The notes beneath the pieces were generated by a model. The model made no database searches and was not told the origin of the DNA. It was given only the letters and a program-made list of their open reading frames with translations. The translations under genes and the position numbers were made by a program. Positions 52,535 to 60,920 of a stretch of DNA of 64,000 bases are shown one piece after another. Every line of letters starts with the position of its first letter. Within the stretch, counting starts at the first letter, position 1. Source of the DNA: Thermodesulfobacteriota bacterium (lineage in GTDB: Bacteria > Desulfobacterota > DSM-4660 > Desulfatiglandales > Desulfatiglandaceae); assembly GCA_028278625.1 (NCBI GenBank), contig JANQDY010000223.1, positions 7,523-71,522 of the forward strand, in the 5' to 3' direction.

Positions 52535-53506
52535 GTGAACGCGGATTTACGAAAGAAAATCACCAAATTTGCCCGTATCGGGATTAGTGTGGGGCTTATC
52601 ATCTGGCTTTTCTCCCGATTCGACCTTCAAGGGGTCTGGCACGCCCTCGAAAGGTTGCCCCTCTCCCTGTGGTTTGCTGCCTGCTCAGTTTTACTATTGT
52701 CACAGGTACTGAGCAGTCTTCGCTGGTGGATGCTCTCAAGAGCCCTTGACTTCAAAGGGGTTTGGTCCACATACCTCGGGTATTATTTTGTGGGCATGTT
52801 TTTCAATCTCTTTTTGCCAACAGGCATTGGGGGAGATATCTTTAAAATCCACTTCCTATCAAGGGGCATCAGGAGAAAACTGGCGGCAACATTGACCGTT
52901 TTGGGAGATCGCTTTTTCGGGCTTGCGGCCATGCTGTTAATTGGCGCCTTTTGTGTGTTGATGCAGCCCGACCTTTTGCCGAAGCCTTTTGACGACGCCC
53001 TATTGATCAGTGGACTGGCCATTGTTCTGATATTTGCCGGGATGCCGCTTATTTTTGGACTGCTCAGAAGATTAAACTTCCAAATACCAGGTGCCATTCC
53101 CGATTCAGTCACCCGGTTGCACAGACCGAACACGCTAATTCCCATTCTGGGGCTTTCCCTCTGCCTTCAAGCCCTCGGCATGGGTGCTGTTGCGCTTATG
53201 GGAATCGGAATGGACATCCAAGTTTCGCCGGTCTATTATTTTGCAGTACTCCCTATCGTCAATATGGCGACCATGATTCCCATCACCTTTAACGGCATCG
53301 GCTTAAGAGAAGGGGCGATGGTTTACCTTCTGGGTCTCAAGGGAATCGAACCCGAACCGGCTCTGGCCCTGGGACTTCTTTTCTTTTCACTGCAGGTCAC
53401 CATCAGCCTTATAGGGGGCATCGCTTACAGCATGGGTTTTCATCGCAACTCAATTCACGAGCAACGCGCATCATTAGACGATGGATCGATGCAGAAAGTG
53501 AAATAA
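52535..53506 (+). CDS. YbhN/UPF0104-type flippase-like membrane protein
   Basis: 323 residues from a GTG placed directly after the previous stop, with AAAGGG upstream. About eight membrane helices. FLPTGIGGDIFKIHFLSRG is the typical conserved loop of the lysylphosphatidylglycerol synthase transmembrane/YbhN superfamily (FxxxxxGxGGD-like), and the FNGIGLREGAMVYLL block near the end is also typical. Members transport lipids or lipid-linked sugars, but substrates are mostly unknown. Confidence 0.8.
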   Translation: MNADLRKKITKFARIGISVGLIIWLFSRFDLQGVWHALERLPLSLWFAACSVLLLSQVLSSLRWWMLSRALDFKGVWSTYLGYYFVGMFFNLFLPTGIGGDIFKIHFLSRGIRRKLAATLTVLGDRFFGLAAMLLIGAFCVLMQPDLLPKPFDDALLISGLAIVLIFAGMPLIFGLLRRLNFQIPGAIPDSVTRLHRPNTLIPILGLSLCLQALGMGAVALMGIGMDIQVSPVYYFAVLPIVNMATMIPITFNGIGLREGAMVYLLGLKGIEPEPALALGLLFFSLQVTISLIGGIAYSMGFHRNSIHEQRASLDDGSMQKVK

Positions 53507-53549
53507 AAGGCAATCAGCTTGAATCGTGACGGAATACTATGGTAAAAAT

Positions 53550-53577
53550 CCGCATTCCGCAATCCACTATCCGCAAT
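53550..53577 (+). repeat. four tandem heptamers CCGCATT-type before lptF
   Basis: Consecutive 7-mers CCGCATT, CCGCAAT, CCACTAT and CCGCAAT lie between the YbhN-like gene and lptF, ending 4 nt before the lptF ATG, and occupy the place of a ribosome binding site. Function unknown. Confidence 0.5.
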
Positions 53578-53581
53578 TCAG

Positions 53582-54733
53582 ATGACGCTTTACAAATACA
53601 TATTCAAAGAAATCTGGCCCACTTTTCTGGCAAGCCTCTTTGTCTTTGTCTTCATCATGATGGCGGCTCAAATGCTCTCCATCACCGAATTGATCGTCAC
53701 CCGTGGTGTTCACCTGTCGCAGGTGGCGGGCATGGTCCTTTTTCTGATTCCGGACATCCTGACCTTTGCCCTTCCTGCCGTCACGCTGATGAGCGTAGTG
53801 GTTGCATTTCTTCGCCTTTCCGCGGACAGTGAAATCATCGCCATGAAATCTTCCGGCATCAGCCTCTACCAGATGCTTCCCCCGGTGATTTTTTTCTCTT
53901 TCTGGGCTTTTGTGGCCTGCCTCGCCATCAGCACTTTTGCAGCGCCATGGGGAAATCGCTCATTTAAGGATCTGCTGTTTAAGATCGCTGAGACAAAAGC
54001 GGATCTCGGAATCAAAGAACGCATATTCTGTGAGCCTTTTGAAAACCTGGTTTTTTACGTGAACAGTTTTTCACGTGAGGAGCGCTCACTCAAAGACGTG
54101 TTCGTGGTGGATCGAAGGGACCGGGAGATGACAAACACCATCGTCTCGGATGAAGCACAGATCATTCCAAGACCGGCGGAAAGAACCATTACACTTCTCT
54201 TTCTGAAGGGGACCATTTTCCTGGTGGAAAAGGACCTCCAAGCTTCCCGAACCATCAGGTTCAATACCTATGCCCTTAACATCGGGCTTAAGGATGTGTT
54301 GGCAGACCTGGCTTCCAGAAAAAAGGCGCCCCATGAACTCTCCGTAGATCAACTGATTGCAGAACTCAAAAACACTCCCCGTACCGACAAGGAATACAGT
54401 CGGATCATGCGGGAGCTGCTGGAGAAACTCTCCATCCCATTGGCCGTTTTCCTAATGGGTATCATCGGTGTTCCGCTGGGTGCACAGATTCGGGGACGGG
54501 GACGTTCCACCGGAATCGGTATCAGCCTCGTCATCTTTTCCCTTTTTTACCTTTTTTTGATGATTATTCGAAGCGTCTCCTCAACAGGAGCGCTCCCACC
54601 GGTGCTTGCTGTGTGGGTCCCGGATCTCTTTCTCGTCATTTCCGTTGTTTATCTGCTCCGCCGTGCATCCCATGAACGCCCGATCCATCTTCTGCCCCGA
54701 TTTTCCTTCTTCGGAAGGAAACCGGAGAGCTAA
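53582..54733 (+). CDS. lptF: LptF/LptG-type permease (YjgP/YjgQ family)
   Basis: A 383-residue permease subunit of the ABC exporter moving lipopolysaccharide from the inner membrane. Six membrane helices, three on each side of a periplasmic beta-jellyroll (about 130-260). N-terminal MTLYKYIFKEIWPTFL and the mid-protein ELLEKLSIPLAVFLMGIIGVPLG are characteristic. LptF and LptG cannot be separated reliably here, and the usual partner gene is not next to it. No Shine-Dalgarno sequence is visible, because the heptamer repeat fills the position. Confidence 0.85.
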   Translation: MTLYKYIFKEIWPTFLASLFVFVFIMMAAQMLSITELIVTRGVHLSQVAGMVLFLIPDILTFALPAVTLMSVVVAFLRLSADSEIIAMKSSGISLYQMLPPVIFFSFWAFVACLAISTFAAPWGNRSFKDLLFKIAETKADLGIKERIFCEPFENLVFYVNSFSREERSLKDVFVVDRRDREMTNTIVSDEAQIIPRPAERTITLLFLKGTIFLVEKDLQASRTIRFNTYALNIGLKDVLADLASRKKAPHELSVDQLIAELKNTPRTDKEYSRIMRELLEKLSIPLAVFLMGIIGVPLGAQIRGRGRSTGIGISLVIFSLFYLFLMIIRSVSSTGALPPVLAVWVPDLFLVISVVYLLRRASHERPIHLLPRFSFFGRKPES

Positions 54734-54750
54734 CGTAACAGGGGTCTCAA

Positions 54751-56577
54751 ATGCCGCTTTATGTATCATTTTTCCTTTTAAGCTTTGCACTTGCACTCCT
54801 ATTGACGCCATTGATTAGAAAGCTGGCCATAAGAACTGGGCAGGTGGCAATCCCCAAGGATAATCGATGGCACCGCAAAGAGACCGCCCTTCTGGGTGGT
54901 GTCGGCATTTTTGCGGCCACATCGATTTCATGGGCCGTAAGCGTTTCGTGGGCGGGATGGAACACCTTCGGCCAGCCGTTTTTCCCCCTGATGCTCTGTG
55001 CCTCGGGCATATTCCTTCTGGGCCTGGCTGACGATATTCTCAACATGGACCCACAGCACAAACTGGCCGGACAGATTATTATCACGGCCATCCTGCTCTT
55101 TTTCGGCTTTCGTCTCGGTTGGACGGATTCCAAAACCCTGGACCTCTTTTTCTCCATCTTCTGGATTGTCGGCATGACCAATGCCTTCAATCTATTGGAC
55201 AACATGGACGGCCTTTCGTGCGGTATTGCCTTTATCGCAGGCGCCTTTCTGTTCCTTCACCACTATTTGAATCCGGCACCCGAAGCGTTGTCAGGCCCCG
55301 GTCTTCTGCTGCTTTCAACCTATCTGGGGTCTATCCTGGGCTTTTTGGTTTATAATTTCAATCCGGCTTCCATTTTTATGGGAGATGCCGGCAGCCTTTA
55401 TATCGGTTTTATGCTTTCCTGCCTGGTGATGACCGGAAACTCGACCTTGGAAGGCGGCGAATCCGGTTTTTTTCATCTTCTTTCAGTGATTTTAATACCG
55501 GTACTGATCCTGTTCATCCCTATTCTGGACACCGGTTTCGTCAGTCTCATGCGCAAGCTTTTCCGTAGGCCTATTTCCCAGGGCGGGCGTGATCATTCTT
55601 CTCACCGTTTGGTGGCCATCGGTCTTTCCGAAAAAAAAGCCGTGCTGGTCCTGTACGGATTTTCCGTTGTGTCGGGCTTATTGGCACTGGCGTTGACCCG
55701 GCTCAATTGGGGAACCAGCGCGGTGCTCATCATCCTTTATCTTTTGTTCGTCCTCTTCTTCTGGATTTATCTGGCCAAAGTGAAGGTCTATTCGGAAAAA
55801 TCGATTGTCTCTGACGACCCTTCCGGAAAATTCACGCCCCTGCTCATTGAAATGACCTACCGGAGACGTCTTTTTGAGGTGCTTCTCGATCTGGTTCTCA
55901 TCACCGTTGCCTATTATACCGCTTATCTTCTCCGTTTTGAGGGAGCGCCCGGACCCAATTTTGATTTTTTTCTGAAATCACTTCCCATTGTCATCGCTTG
56001 CCAGATTTTGTTCTTTTTCCTATTTGGGGTTTACCGTGGTGTATGGGAAAATACCAGTCTCAGAGATTTGATTTCCTATGGAAAGGCCATTACGGCGGGG
56101 ACCATTGCCCCGATCCTTCTTCTTCTGTTTCTGTATCGGTTCTACAGCTTTTCCAGGGCGGTATTCGTCATTTACTGGGGATTGATGTTGATGCTGGTGA
56201 GCGTTACCCGTCTTTCCTTCCGCCTGCTGGATGAGGGTGTCCGCAGCAATCATCAAACGGGAAAGCCGGTCCTTGTTTACGGTGCCGGGCTTGGCGGTCA
56301 GATGCTCTTAAAAGAGATCGAAACCAACAAGACCCTGTCAATGACCATTAAGGGGTTTATGGACGACAACCGGGAAATTCAGCGGAGGCGTATCCGCGGT
56401 TATCCGGTACTGGGTGGCATCGATGACCTTGAGAGAATCCTGACCAAGTATCCTGTCAAGGAGATTATCATATCTTTCAGGGAAAACAGTGCCGATAAAC
56501 GCAGAGAATTGAAGCGCCTCCTGGAAAACCTCAGTATGGAAGTGGATGTTCGAGAAATGAAACTGACCATCAGCTAG
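54751..56577 (+). CDS. fusion: WecA/TagO-type polyprenyl phosphate sugar-1-P transferase plus CapD-like N-terminal region
   Basis: 608 residues, two parts. Residues 1-345 are a GT4 polyprenyl-phosphate N-acetylhexosamine-1-phosphate transferase with LADDILNMD, NLLDNMDGL, IFMGDAGS (around 210) and HSSHR (around 282), about ten helices. Residues about 368-608 resemble the N-terminal part of CapD/WbpM/PglF dehydratases: four membrane helices (LFEVLLDLVLITVAYYTAYLLRF onward) then a nucleotide-binding-like domain (VLVYGAGLGGQML, GFMDDN, YPVLGGIDDLE). It ends before the catalytic SDR domain, so it is probably not a dehydratase. It starts the glycan of an O-antigen or capsule; the second half may sense or bind nucleotide sugar. 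Confidence 0.85.
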   Translation: MPLYVSFFLLSFALALLLTPLIRKLAIRTGQVAIPKDNRWHRKETALLGGVGIFAATSISWAVSVSWAGWNTFGQPFFPLMLCASGIFLLGLADDILNMDPQHKLAGQIIITAILLFFGFRLGWTDSKTLDLFFSIFWIVGMTNAFNLLDNMDGLSCGIAFIAGAFLFLHHYLNPAPEALSGPGLLLLSTYLGSILGFLVYNFNPASIFMGDAGSLYIGFMLSCLVMTGNSTLEGGESGFFHLLSVILIPVLILFIPILDTGFVSLMRKLFRRPISQGGRDHSSHRLVAIGLSEKKAVLVLYGFSVVSGLLALALTRLNWGTSAVLIILYLLFVLFFWIYLAKVKVYSEKSIVSDDPSGKFTPLLIEMTYRRRLFEVLLDLVLITVAYYTAYLLRFEGAPGPNFDFFLKSLPIVIACQILFFFLFGVYRGVWENTSLRDLISYGKAITAGTIAPILLLLFLYRFYSFSRAVFVIYWGLMLMLVSVTRLSFRLLDEGVRSNHQTGKPVLVYGAGLGGQMLLKEIETNKTLSMTIKGFMDDNREIQRRRIRGYPVLGGIDDLERILTKYPVKEIIISFRENSADKRRELKRLLENLSMEVDVREMKLTIS

Positions 56578-56596
56578 TTCCCAGAAGAATCCTCTC

Positions 56597-57625
56597 TTAA
56601 GACAAGGGCCTCTTAAAACGACGCCTTCGTGCCAGTTCCTGCTTATCCGCAACCTGGTCCGATTCATCCACGATCTCACGGCCCAGGATTTCTTCAAGGA
56701 TGTCTTCAAGGGAGATCAAACCGGCCAGTCCCCCATATTCATCAATGACGGCAAAAAGATGTTGTTTCAATTCCAAAAATTCGCCCAAGACCACATTCAG
56801 ACGGGCCGTCTCGGCCACAAAATGGATGGGTCGCATGAAATTCGCCAATTGGTTCTCTCTCTGCTCTTCGGCGAGGGCAACCAGAATGTCTTTGGTGTGA
56901 ACGATTCCCACCACATCCTCAGGGCTCTTATCATATAAAGGGATACGACTGTGTTCCCATTTGCCCACGATTTTTACGGTTTCCGACAATTTCAGCCGTT
57001 TGTTCAAGGAGAATATGACGGTTCTCGGTGTCATCACGTCCTTGGCCGTTTTTTCCTGGAGGGTCAAAACCCGCTCAATGGCCTGTTCCTGAAATATCTT
57101 GATGCCGCCGGTTCGTCGGCTTAGACGCGCCATGCTCTGCAACTCTTCAGCGGTCACCGCCTCATCTTTAGATCCCGGGCCGATCAGACGCGTGATAAGG
57201 CTCATCAACCAAATAACAGGCGTCATGAACCACACCAGCCCCTTCAGCGCATAAGCCACCACTCCGGCGAGGGATCTTCCGTACACGACCCCGGCTGTTT
57301 TCGGAATGATCTCTGAAAAAATGAGAATCGCCAGGGTAAACGCCGCTGAAAAGTAGCCGAGCCACTGCTGGCCAAAAACGGCGGTGGCCGCTGCCCCGGC
57401 AAATGCCGCTCCTGCCGTATTGGCAATGGTATTGAGAGACAGAATGGCCGCAATGGGCCGATCCACTTTTTGTCGAAGGCGCCTGAAGGTTCTACCTCCC
57501 ATTCTGCCCTTTTGAATCATCGCCTCCACATGTCTCAACGGTACCGAATAGAGCACAGCTTCGAAAAGAGAGCAGACGGCCGATATCAAAATGGCAAAAC
57601 CAACGGCCAGTATTAACTGCAACAC
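56597..57625 (-). CDS. CNNM/CorC-family membrane protein (DUF21 + CBS pair)
   Basis: 342 residues from a GTG with GAGGTGG upstream. DUF21 transmembrane domain (residues 1-165; SLFEAVLYSV, IAAILSLNTIANTAGAAFAG, FSEIIPKTAGVVYG) and a pair of CBS domains (about 200-325; DVMTPRT, SRIPLYDKSPEDVVGIVHTKD, FAVIDEYGGLAGLISLEDILEEI). The C-terminal CorC_HlyC domain is absent, so it ends soon after CBS2. CNNM proteins are linked to Mg2+ export. It is downstream of mobA, 22 nt away. Confidence 0.88.
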   Translation of the reverse strand: MLQLILAVGFAILISAVCSLFEAVLYSVPLRHVEAMIQKGRMGGRTFRRLRQKVDRPIAAILSLNTIANTAGAAFAGAAATAVFGQQWLGYFSAAFTLAILIFSEIIPKTAGVVYGRSLAGVVAYALKGLVWFMTPVIWLMSLITRLIGPGSKDEAVTAEELQSMARLSRRTGGIKIFQEQAIERVLTLQEKTAKDVMTPRTVIFSLNKRLKLSETVKIVGKWEHSRIPLYDKSPEDVVGIVHTKDILVALAEEQRENQLANFMRPIHFVAETARLNVVLGEFLELKQHLFAVIDEYGGLAGLISLEDILEEILGREIVDESDQVADKQELARRRRFKRPLS

Positions 57626-57647
57626 GGTGCCACCTCATTATCTGATA

Positions 57648-58283
57648 TCAAATGTTTATGTTTGAAAGGCCCTGTTTTATTCTTTGAAGTTCTTCAGGTT
57701 TGTTGATATTGGAGAAAGACTCAAGCACGGGATCAAAACGCCGGATCTCATCTTCCTCCACATAACGAACCCTTACGGATTGAAAGAGTTGAATGGTCTG
57801 ATACACGCCATCGTGGATCAACTGCTCGATTTTCACCACGCAGTCTTTGGTATAAAGCGCATGGAGCGCTTCAAACTTCCCCCTGAACGTGGGCACCACC
57901 ACATCATAACCGTGGCGCACGCTTGCCAGGTATCGAATCAAATCAGCGTTGAGGAAAGGCATATCGCACGCCACAAAGAAGCCGGCCGTTTCGGGAATCA
58001 CCTTGAGTCCCGTAAATATGCCACCCAAAGGACCCAGGCCCTTGATCCTGTCCTCAAACATGGGTAGGCCCAGAAATGCGTAGTCCCGGGGTGTATTGGT
58101 GATGAGGACAGTGGAAGGGAAAATGGGTGCCATAACGCCCAGCACCCGTTTAATGAGTGGCATGCCGCCCATATGAACCAGGGCTTTATTCCTCCCGTAG
58201 CGGCTGCTTTTTCCGCCGGCGAGGATTACCCCGGAAACACCTCTGATAATCCCTTCTTCCATGTCACTATCCCTGATTTTCAT
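57648..58283 (-). CDS. mobA: molybdenum cofactor guanylyltransferase MobA
   Basis: 211 residues from ATG 58283 (MKIRDSDMEEG), preferred for GGTGG six bases before it; ATGs at 58289 and 58262 are also possible. Nucleotidyltransferase fold with GVILAGGKSSRYGRNKAL, KGLGPLGGIFTGL and VACDMPFLNADLI, all characteristic of MobA. It adds GMP to molybdopterin to make bis-MGD for formate dehydrogenases and similar enzymes. Divergent from infA. Confidence 0.9.
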   Translation of the reverse strand: MKIRDSDMEEGIIRGVSGVILAGGKSSRYGRNKALVHMGGMPLIKRVLGVMAPIFPSTVLITNTPRDYAFLGLPMFEDRIKGLGPLGGIFTGLKVIPETAGFFVACDMPFLNADLIRYLASVRHGYDVVVPTFRGKFEALHALYTKDCVVKIEQLIHDGVYQTIQLFQSVRVRYVEEDEIRRFDPVLESFSNINKPEELQRIKQGLSNINI

Positions 58284-58405
58284 TGACATCCACCCACAAA
58301 ATGATATGGTTAGTTGCCTCTTAAAAGGACCCGGGTGTTTCGGGACCCTAAGCAACCCATTGCATCAAGTTATCGATCAGACGTTATTGTCAGGAAAGGA
58401 GCATT

Positions 58406-58621
58406 TTGAGTCGAAACGATTTAATTCAACTGGAAGGCGTCGTTGCCAAAGTCCTTGGCGGTGGTACCATGGAAATTCACTGCAAAAATGACATCACTGT
58501 GACGGGTGTTCTGTCGGGCAGAATGAAAAAACACCGGATCAAGGTAATGGTCGGAGACCGTGTGCAAGTCAGCGTATCTCCCTATGATACAACCCACGGC
58601 TTGATTACCTACCGCTTTTAG
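58406..58621 (+). CDS. infA: translation initiation factor IF-1
   Basis: 71 residues, full length. A TTG start is supported by AAAGGAGC a few bases upstream. OB-fold with IQLEGVVAKVLGGGTMEIHC, SGRMKKHRIKVMVGDRVQVSVSPYD and GLITYRF at the end. It binds the 30S A site during initiation. It stands alone; mobA diverges and the epimerase gene converges. Confidence 0.93.
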   Translation: MSRNDLIQLEGVVAKVLGGGTMEIHCKNDITVTGVLSGRMKKHRIKVMVGDRVQVSVSPYDTTHGLITYRF

Positions 58622-58642
58622 GCGACAGTCAGCCCATATCAA

Positions 58643-59047
58643 TTAATCCCTTTCGCAGATTTCCACCAGGACACCGTTGGTCTCTTTGGGATGGATGAAT
58701 GCGATTTTAGCGCCCCCGGCGCCGTGACGGGGTGCTTGATCGATCAGCCGAACACCTTTTTCCTTGAGTTCTTCCAAGCACTGGTTGATGTTATCCACGC
58801 GGAAAGCGATATGCTGGACGCCTTCTCCTCGGTTTTCAATGTATTTCGCCACCGGCCCGTCGGGTTCTATGGACTCCAGCAGTTCCACTTCGCTGTCCGT
58901 GATGGGGATAAAGGCCACGTTCACCTTCTGCTCTTTTACCGTTTCGATATCTTCGATTTTAAGCCCCAGCACATCCGTATAGAATTTGCCCGCCTGTTCG
59001 ATGTTCTTGACGGCGATGCCGATGTGGTCAATGTGTTTGATTCTCAT
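58643..59047 (-). CDS. mce: methylmalonyl-CoA epimerase
   Basis: 134 residues from ATG 59047 with AAGGAGG seven bases upstream (longer in-frame ORF to 59137 lacks support). VOC fold of two repeated halves: [19 protein letters not shown] and [19 protein letters not shown]. Metal ligands are the His in HIDH, the His in QHIAF, and the Glu in VLVEICE. It interconverts (R)- and (S)-methylmalonyl-CoA, in propionate formation or breakdown. The mutase is not in the window. Confidence 0.92.
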   Translation of the reverse strand: MRIKHIDHIGIAVKNIEQAGKFYTDVLGLKIEDIETVKEQKVNVAFIPITDSEVELLESIEPDGPVAKYIENRGEGVQHIAFRVDNINQCLEELKEKGVRLIDQAPRHGAGGAKIAFIHPKETNGVLVEICERD

Positions 59048-59209
59048 TCGGTTTCCTCCTTGATAATTCCCGTGGACCTTTCCCGCAAACCACCATTTGG
59101 GTGTGGGAATGTCCTTTTGAGAGCCCCCCTTTTTCAAATCAATAAGGGCTTGCCTTTGGGTTTTGAGATCATTATTATATCGCTCGCGTCAATGAATTGA
59201 AAGAAAGAA

Positions 59210-59236
59210 ATCCCGTAACCTGATACGGATTTTTTT
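59210..59236 (+). terminator. small hairpin with T-run upstream of the FG-GAP protein gene
   Basis: ATCC(C)GTA pairs with TACGGAT (one bulged C), loop ACCTGA, then seven T. No plus-strand gene lies close upstream, so it might act on a leader transcript of the following gene. Weak evidence. Confidence 0.25.
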
Positions 59237-59321
59237 CGATTCTCATGATATGCGTAAATATGGTTGCGGCGCTTTTGTGCCCATCAAATGCAAATTCCAA
59301 TTTCACCAGGAAAGGATGACG

Positions 59322-60911
59322 ATGAAAACCAATAAGACTTGTTGCAGCTTAATTTTCTTTCTCCTGACCATGCTGGCCTTTTTAAGGCCCTTGACAGGTT
59401 TGGCCGAGGAGTCTAAAACCCTTGCCATTCTCCCCTTCACCATGAATTCCGAACGCAATCTTGATTTTCTGAGGGAAGGTATCATGGACATGCTCAGCTC
59501 CAGGCTCGCATGGAAAGACAAGCTCAGAATCATTGAAAAGGGTGTTGTCAAAAAGGCGCTCGCTGCTGATCCCGGACCGGTGAATGAAAAAAAGGCGCTT
59601 GAAATCGGCAAAAAACTCGGGGCGGACCTCGTAATTTTCGGCAGCCTCACCGTATTCGGTGAAAGCGTCAGCCTGGACGCCAAAATCCTGGACGTGAAAA
59701 AATCGGAAATCCTCATCACCGCATACGACCAATCAAAGAGCATGGACAGCGTAATCCCCACCGTCAATCAGTTTGCTGAAAACATCAATGCCAAAATCAT
59801 GGGCAAGGAGCTCCCTTATCAGGATCGCAGACCCGGTGAATTTGCCCAGCAGGCTGGGAAGGCCGGCCCATTGGTCCATGTGGGCAAAGATGCATCGGGG
59901 ACTTACGAAAAGCCTTCATTCGTAAAGCGGTTTAAGCTTGAAATCAGGGGGTTGGATATCGGGGACGTGGATGGAGACGGCAAGAGCGAACTGGTCATTA
60001 TCGATAAAGCGGCTGTTTATATTTACAAATGGCAGCAAAAAGGGCCTTATCTTTTCAAGACCGTCGAAGGGACCTGGTCCCCCAATTTCATCTATGTGAC
60101 GGTGGCGGATCTGGATGGAAACGGAAAGGCTGAAATCTACGTCTGCAACCTCACCGCCACCAACGCCGGATCCATGGTCCTGGAATGGGATGGCGCCAAG
60201 TTTAAGGAAATCGTAGACCGCCAGACTTGGCTCATCCGCGTGGCCGATTTGCCAGGCAGGGGAGAAGCGGTGCTGGGCCAGAGACGGGATTCCGAAGGGA
60301 ATTATATCGGCGGCGTACATCTGCTGAAACGCCAGGGAAAGGACCTCGTGTCAACGGGTCCCCTTACCCTGCCCCGCTTCGCCAATGTGTTTAATTTCAC
60401 ACAATGTGATCTTTCGGGAAAAGGTTCCGTGTTTACCATTCTTCTGGGACCCTGGGAACATCTGATGGTGTACGACCCCGGCGGCGAGGAGCTGTGGAAG
60501 AGTGATGACTTTTTTGGGGGCAGCCTATGCTATATGGATTATATGGATCCGAATCTGAACCGGATGGCCCAGACCCCCAAACGGATTTTTATTTCCTCTC
60601 CCATCTTCACCTTTGATGTCAATGGGGATGGGAAAAAGGAAGTGGTGATCTGTAAAAACCATTCCAAAACAGGCCGTTTGTTTGACGATTTTCGCTGGTT
60701 CGGGAGCGGACGGGTTCATTTCATGGATTGGGACGAGGCCGGTCTGGTCTCTCAGTTTACCAGCCAGAAGCTTTCAGGGACAGTGGTAGGGTATGAGGTG
60801 GGTGATGTGGACAACGACGGTTTTAATGAACTGGTGGTGGCCAACGTCACCAGCGATAGTTATTTCGTGGGGCTTCCCAAGAGCCGTCTCGTGGTTTATG
60901 ATCTGGAATAA
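59322..60911 (+). CDS. exported TolB-like/CsgG-like N-domain plus FG-GAP/VCBS propeller protein
   Basis: 529 residues from ATG 59322 (AAAGG six bases before); upstream ATGs at 59316 and 59250 are possible. Signal peptide ends near GLA (residues 25-31). Residues about 33-165 resemble a TolB-N/CsgG-like domain (TLAILPFTMNSERNLDFLREGI, LGADLVIFGSLTVFGESVSLDAKILDVKK). Then at least four FG-GAP-type Ca-binding loops DVDGDGKSE, DLDGNGKAE, DVNGDGKKE and DVDNDGFNE within a propeller. It is probably periplasmic or surface linked. Function unknown; close to the porin genes but on the opposite strand. Confidence 0.75.
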   Translation: MKTNKTCCSLIFFLLTMLAFLRPLTGLAEESKTLAILPFTMNSERNLDFLREGIMDMLSSRLAWKDKLRIIEKGVVKKALAADPGPVNEKKALEIGKKLGADLVIFGSLTVFGESVSLDAKILDVKKSEILITAYDQSKSMDSVIPTVNQFAENINAKIMGKELPYQDRRPGEFAQQAGKAGPLVHVGKDASGTYEKPSFVKRFKLEIRGLDIGDVDGDGKSELVIIDKAAVYIYKWQQKGPYLFKTVEGTWSPNFIYVTVADLDGNGKAEIYVCNLTATNAGSMVLEWDGAKFKEIVDRQTWLIRVADLPGRGEAVLGQRRDSEGNYIGGVHLLKRQGKDLVSTGPLTLPRFANVFNFTQCDLSGKGSVFTILLGPWEHLMVYDPGGEELWKSDDFFGGSLCYMDYMDPNLNRMAQTPKRIFISSPIFTFDVNGDGKKEVVICKNHSKTGRLFDDFRWFGSGRVHFMDWDEAGLVSQFTSQKLSGTVVGYEVGDVDNDGFNELVVANVTSDSYFVGLPKSRLVVYDLE

Positions 60912-60920
60912 ACCCTGGGA

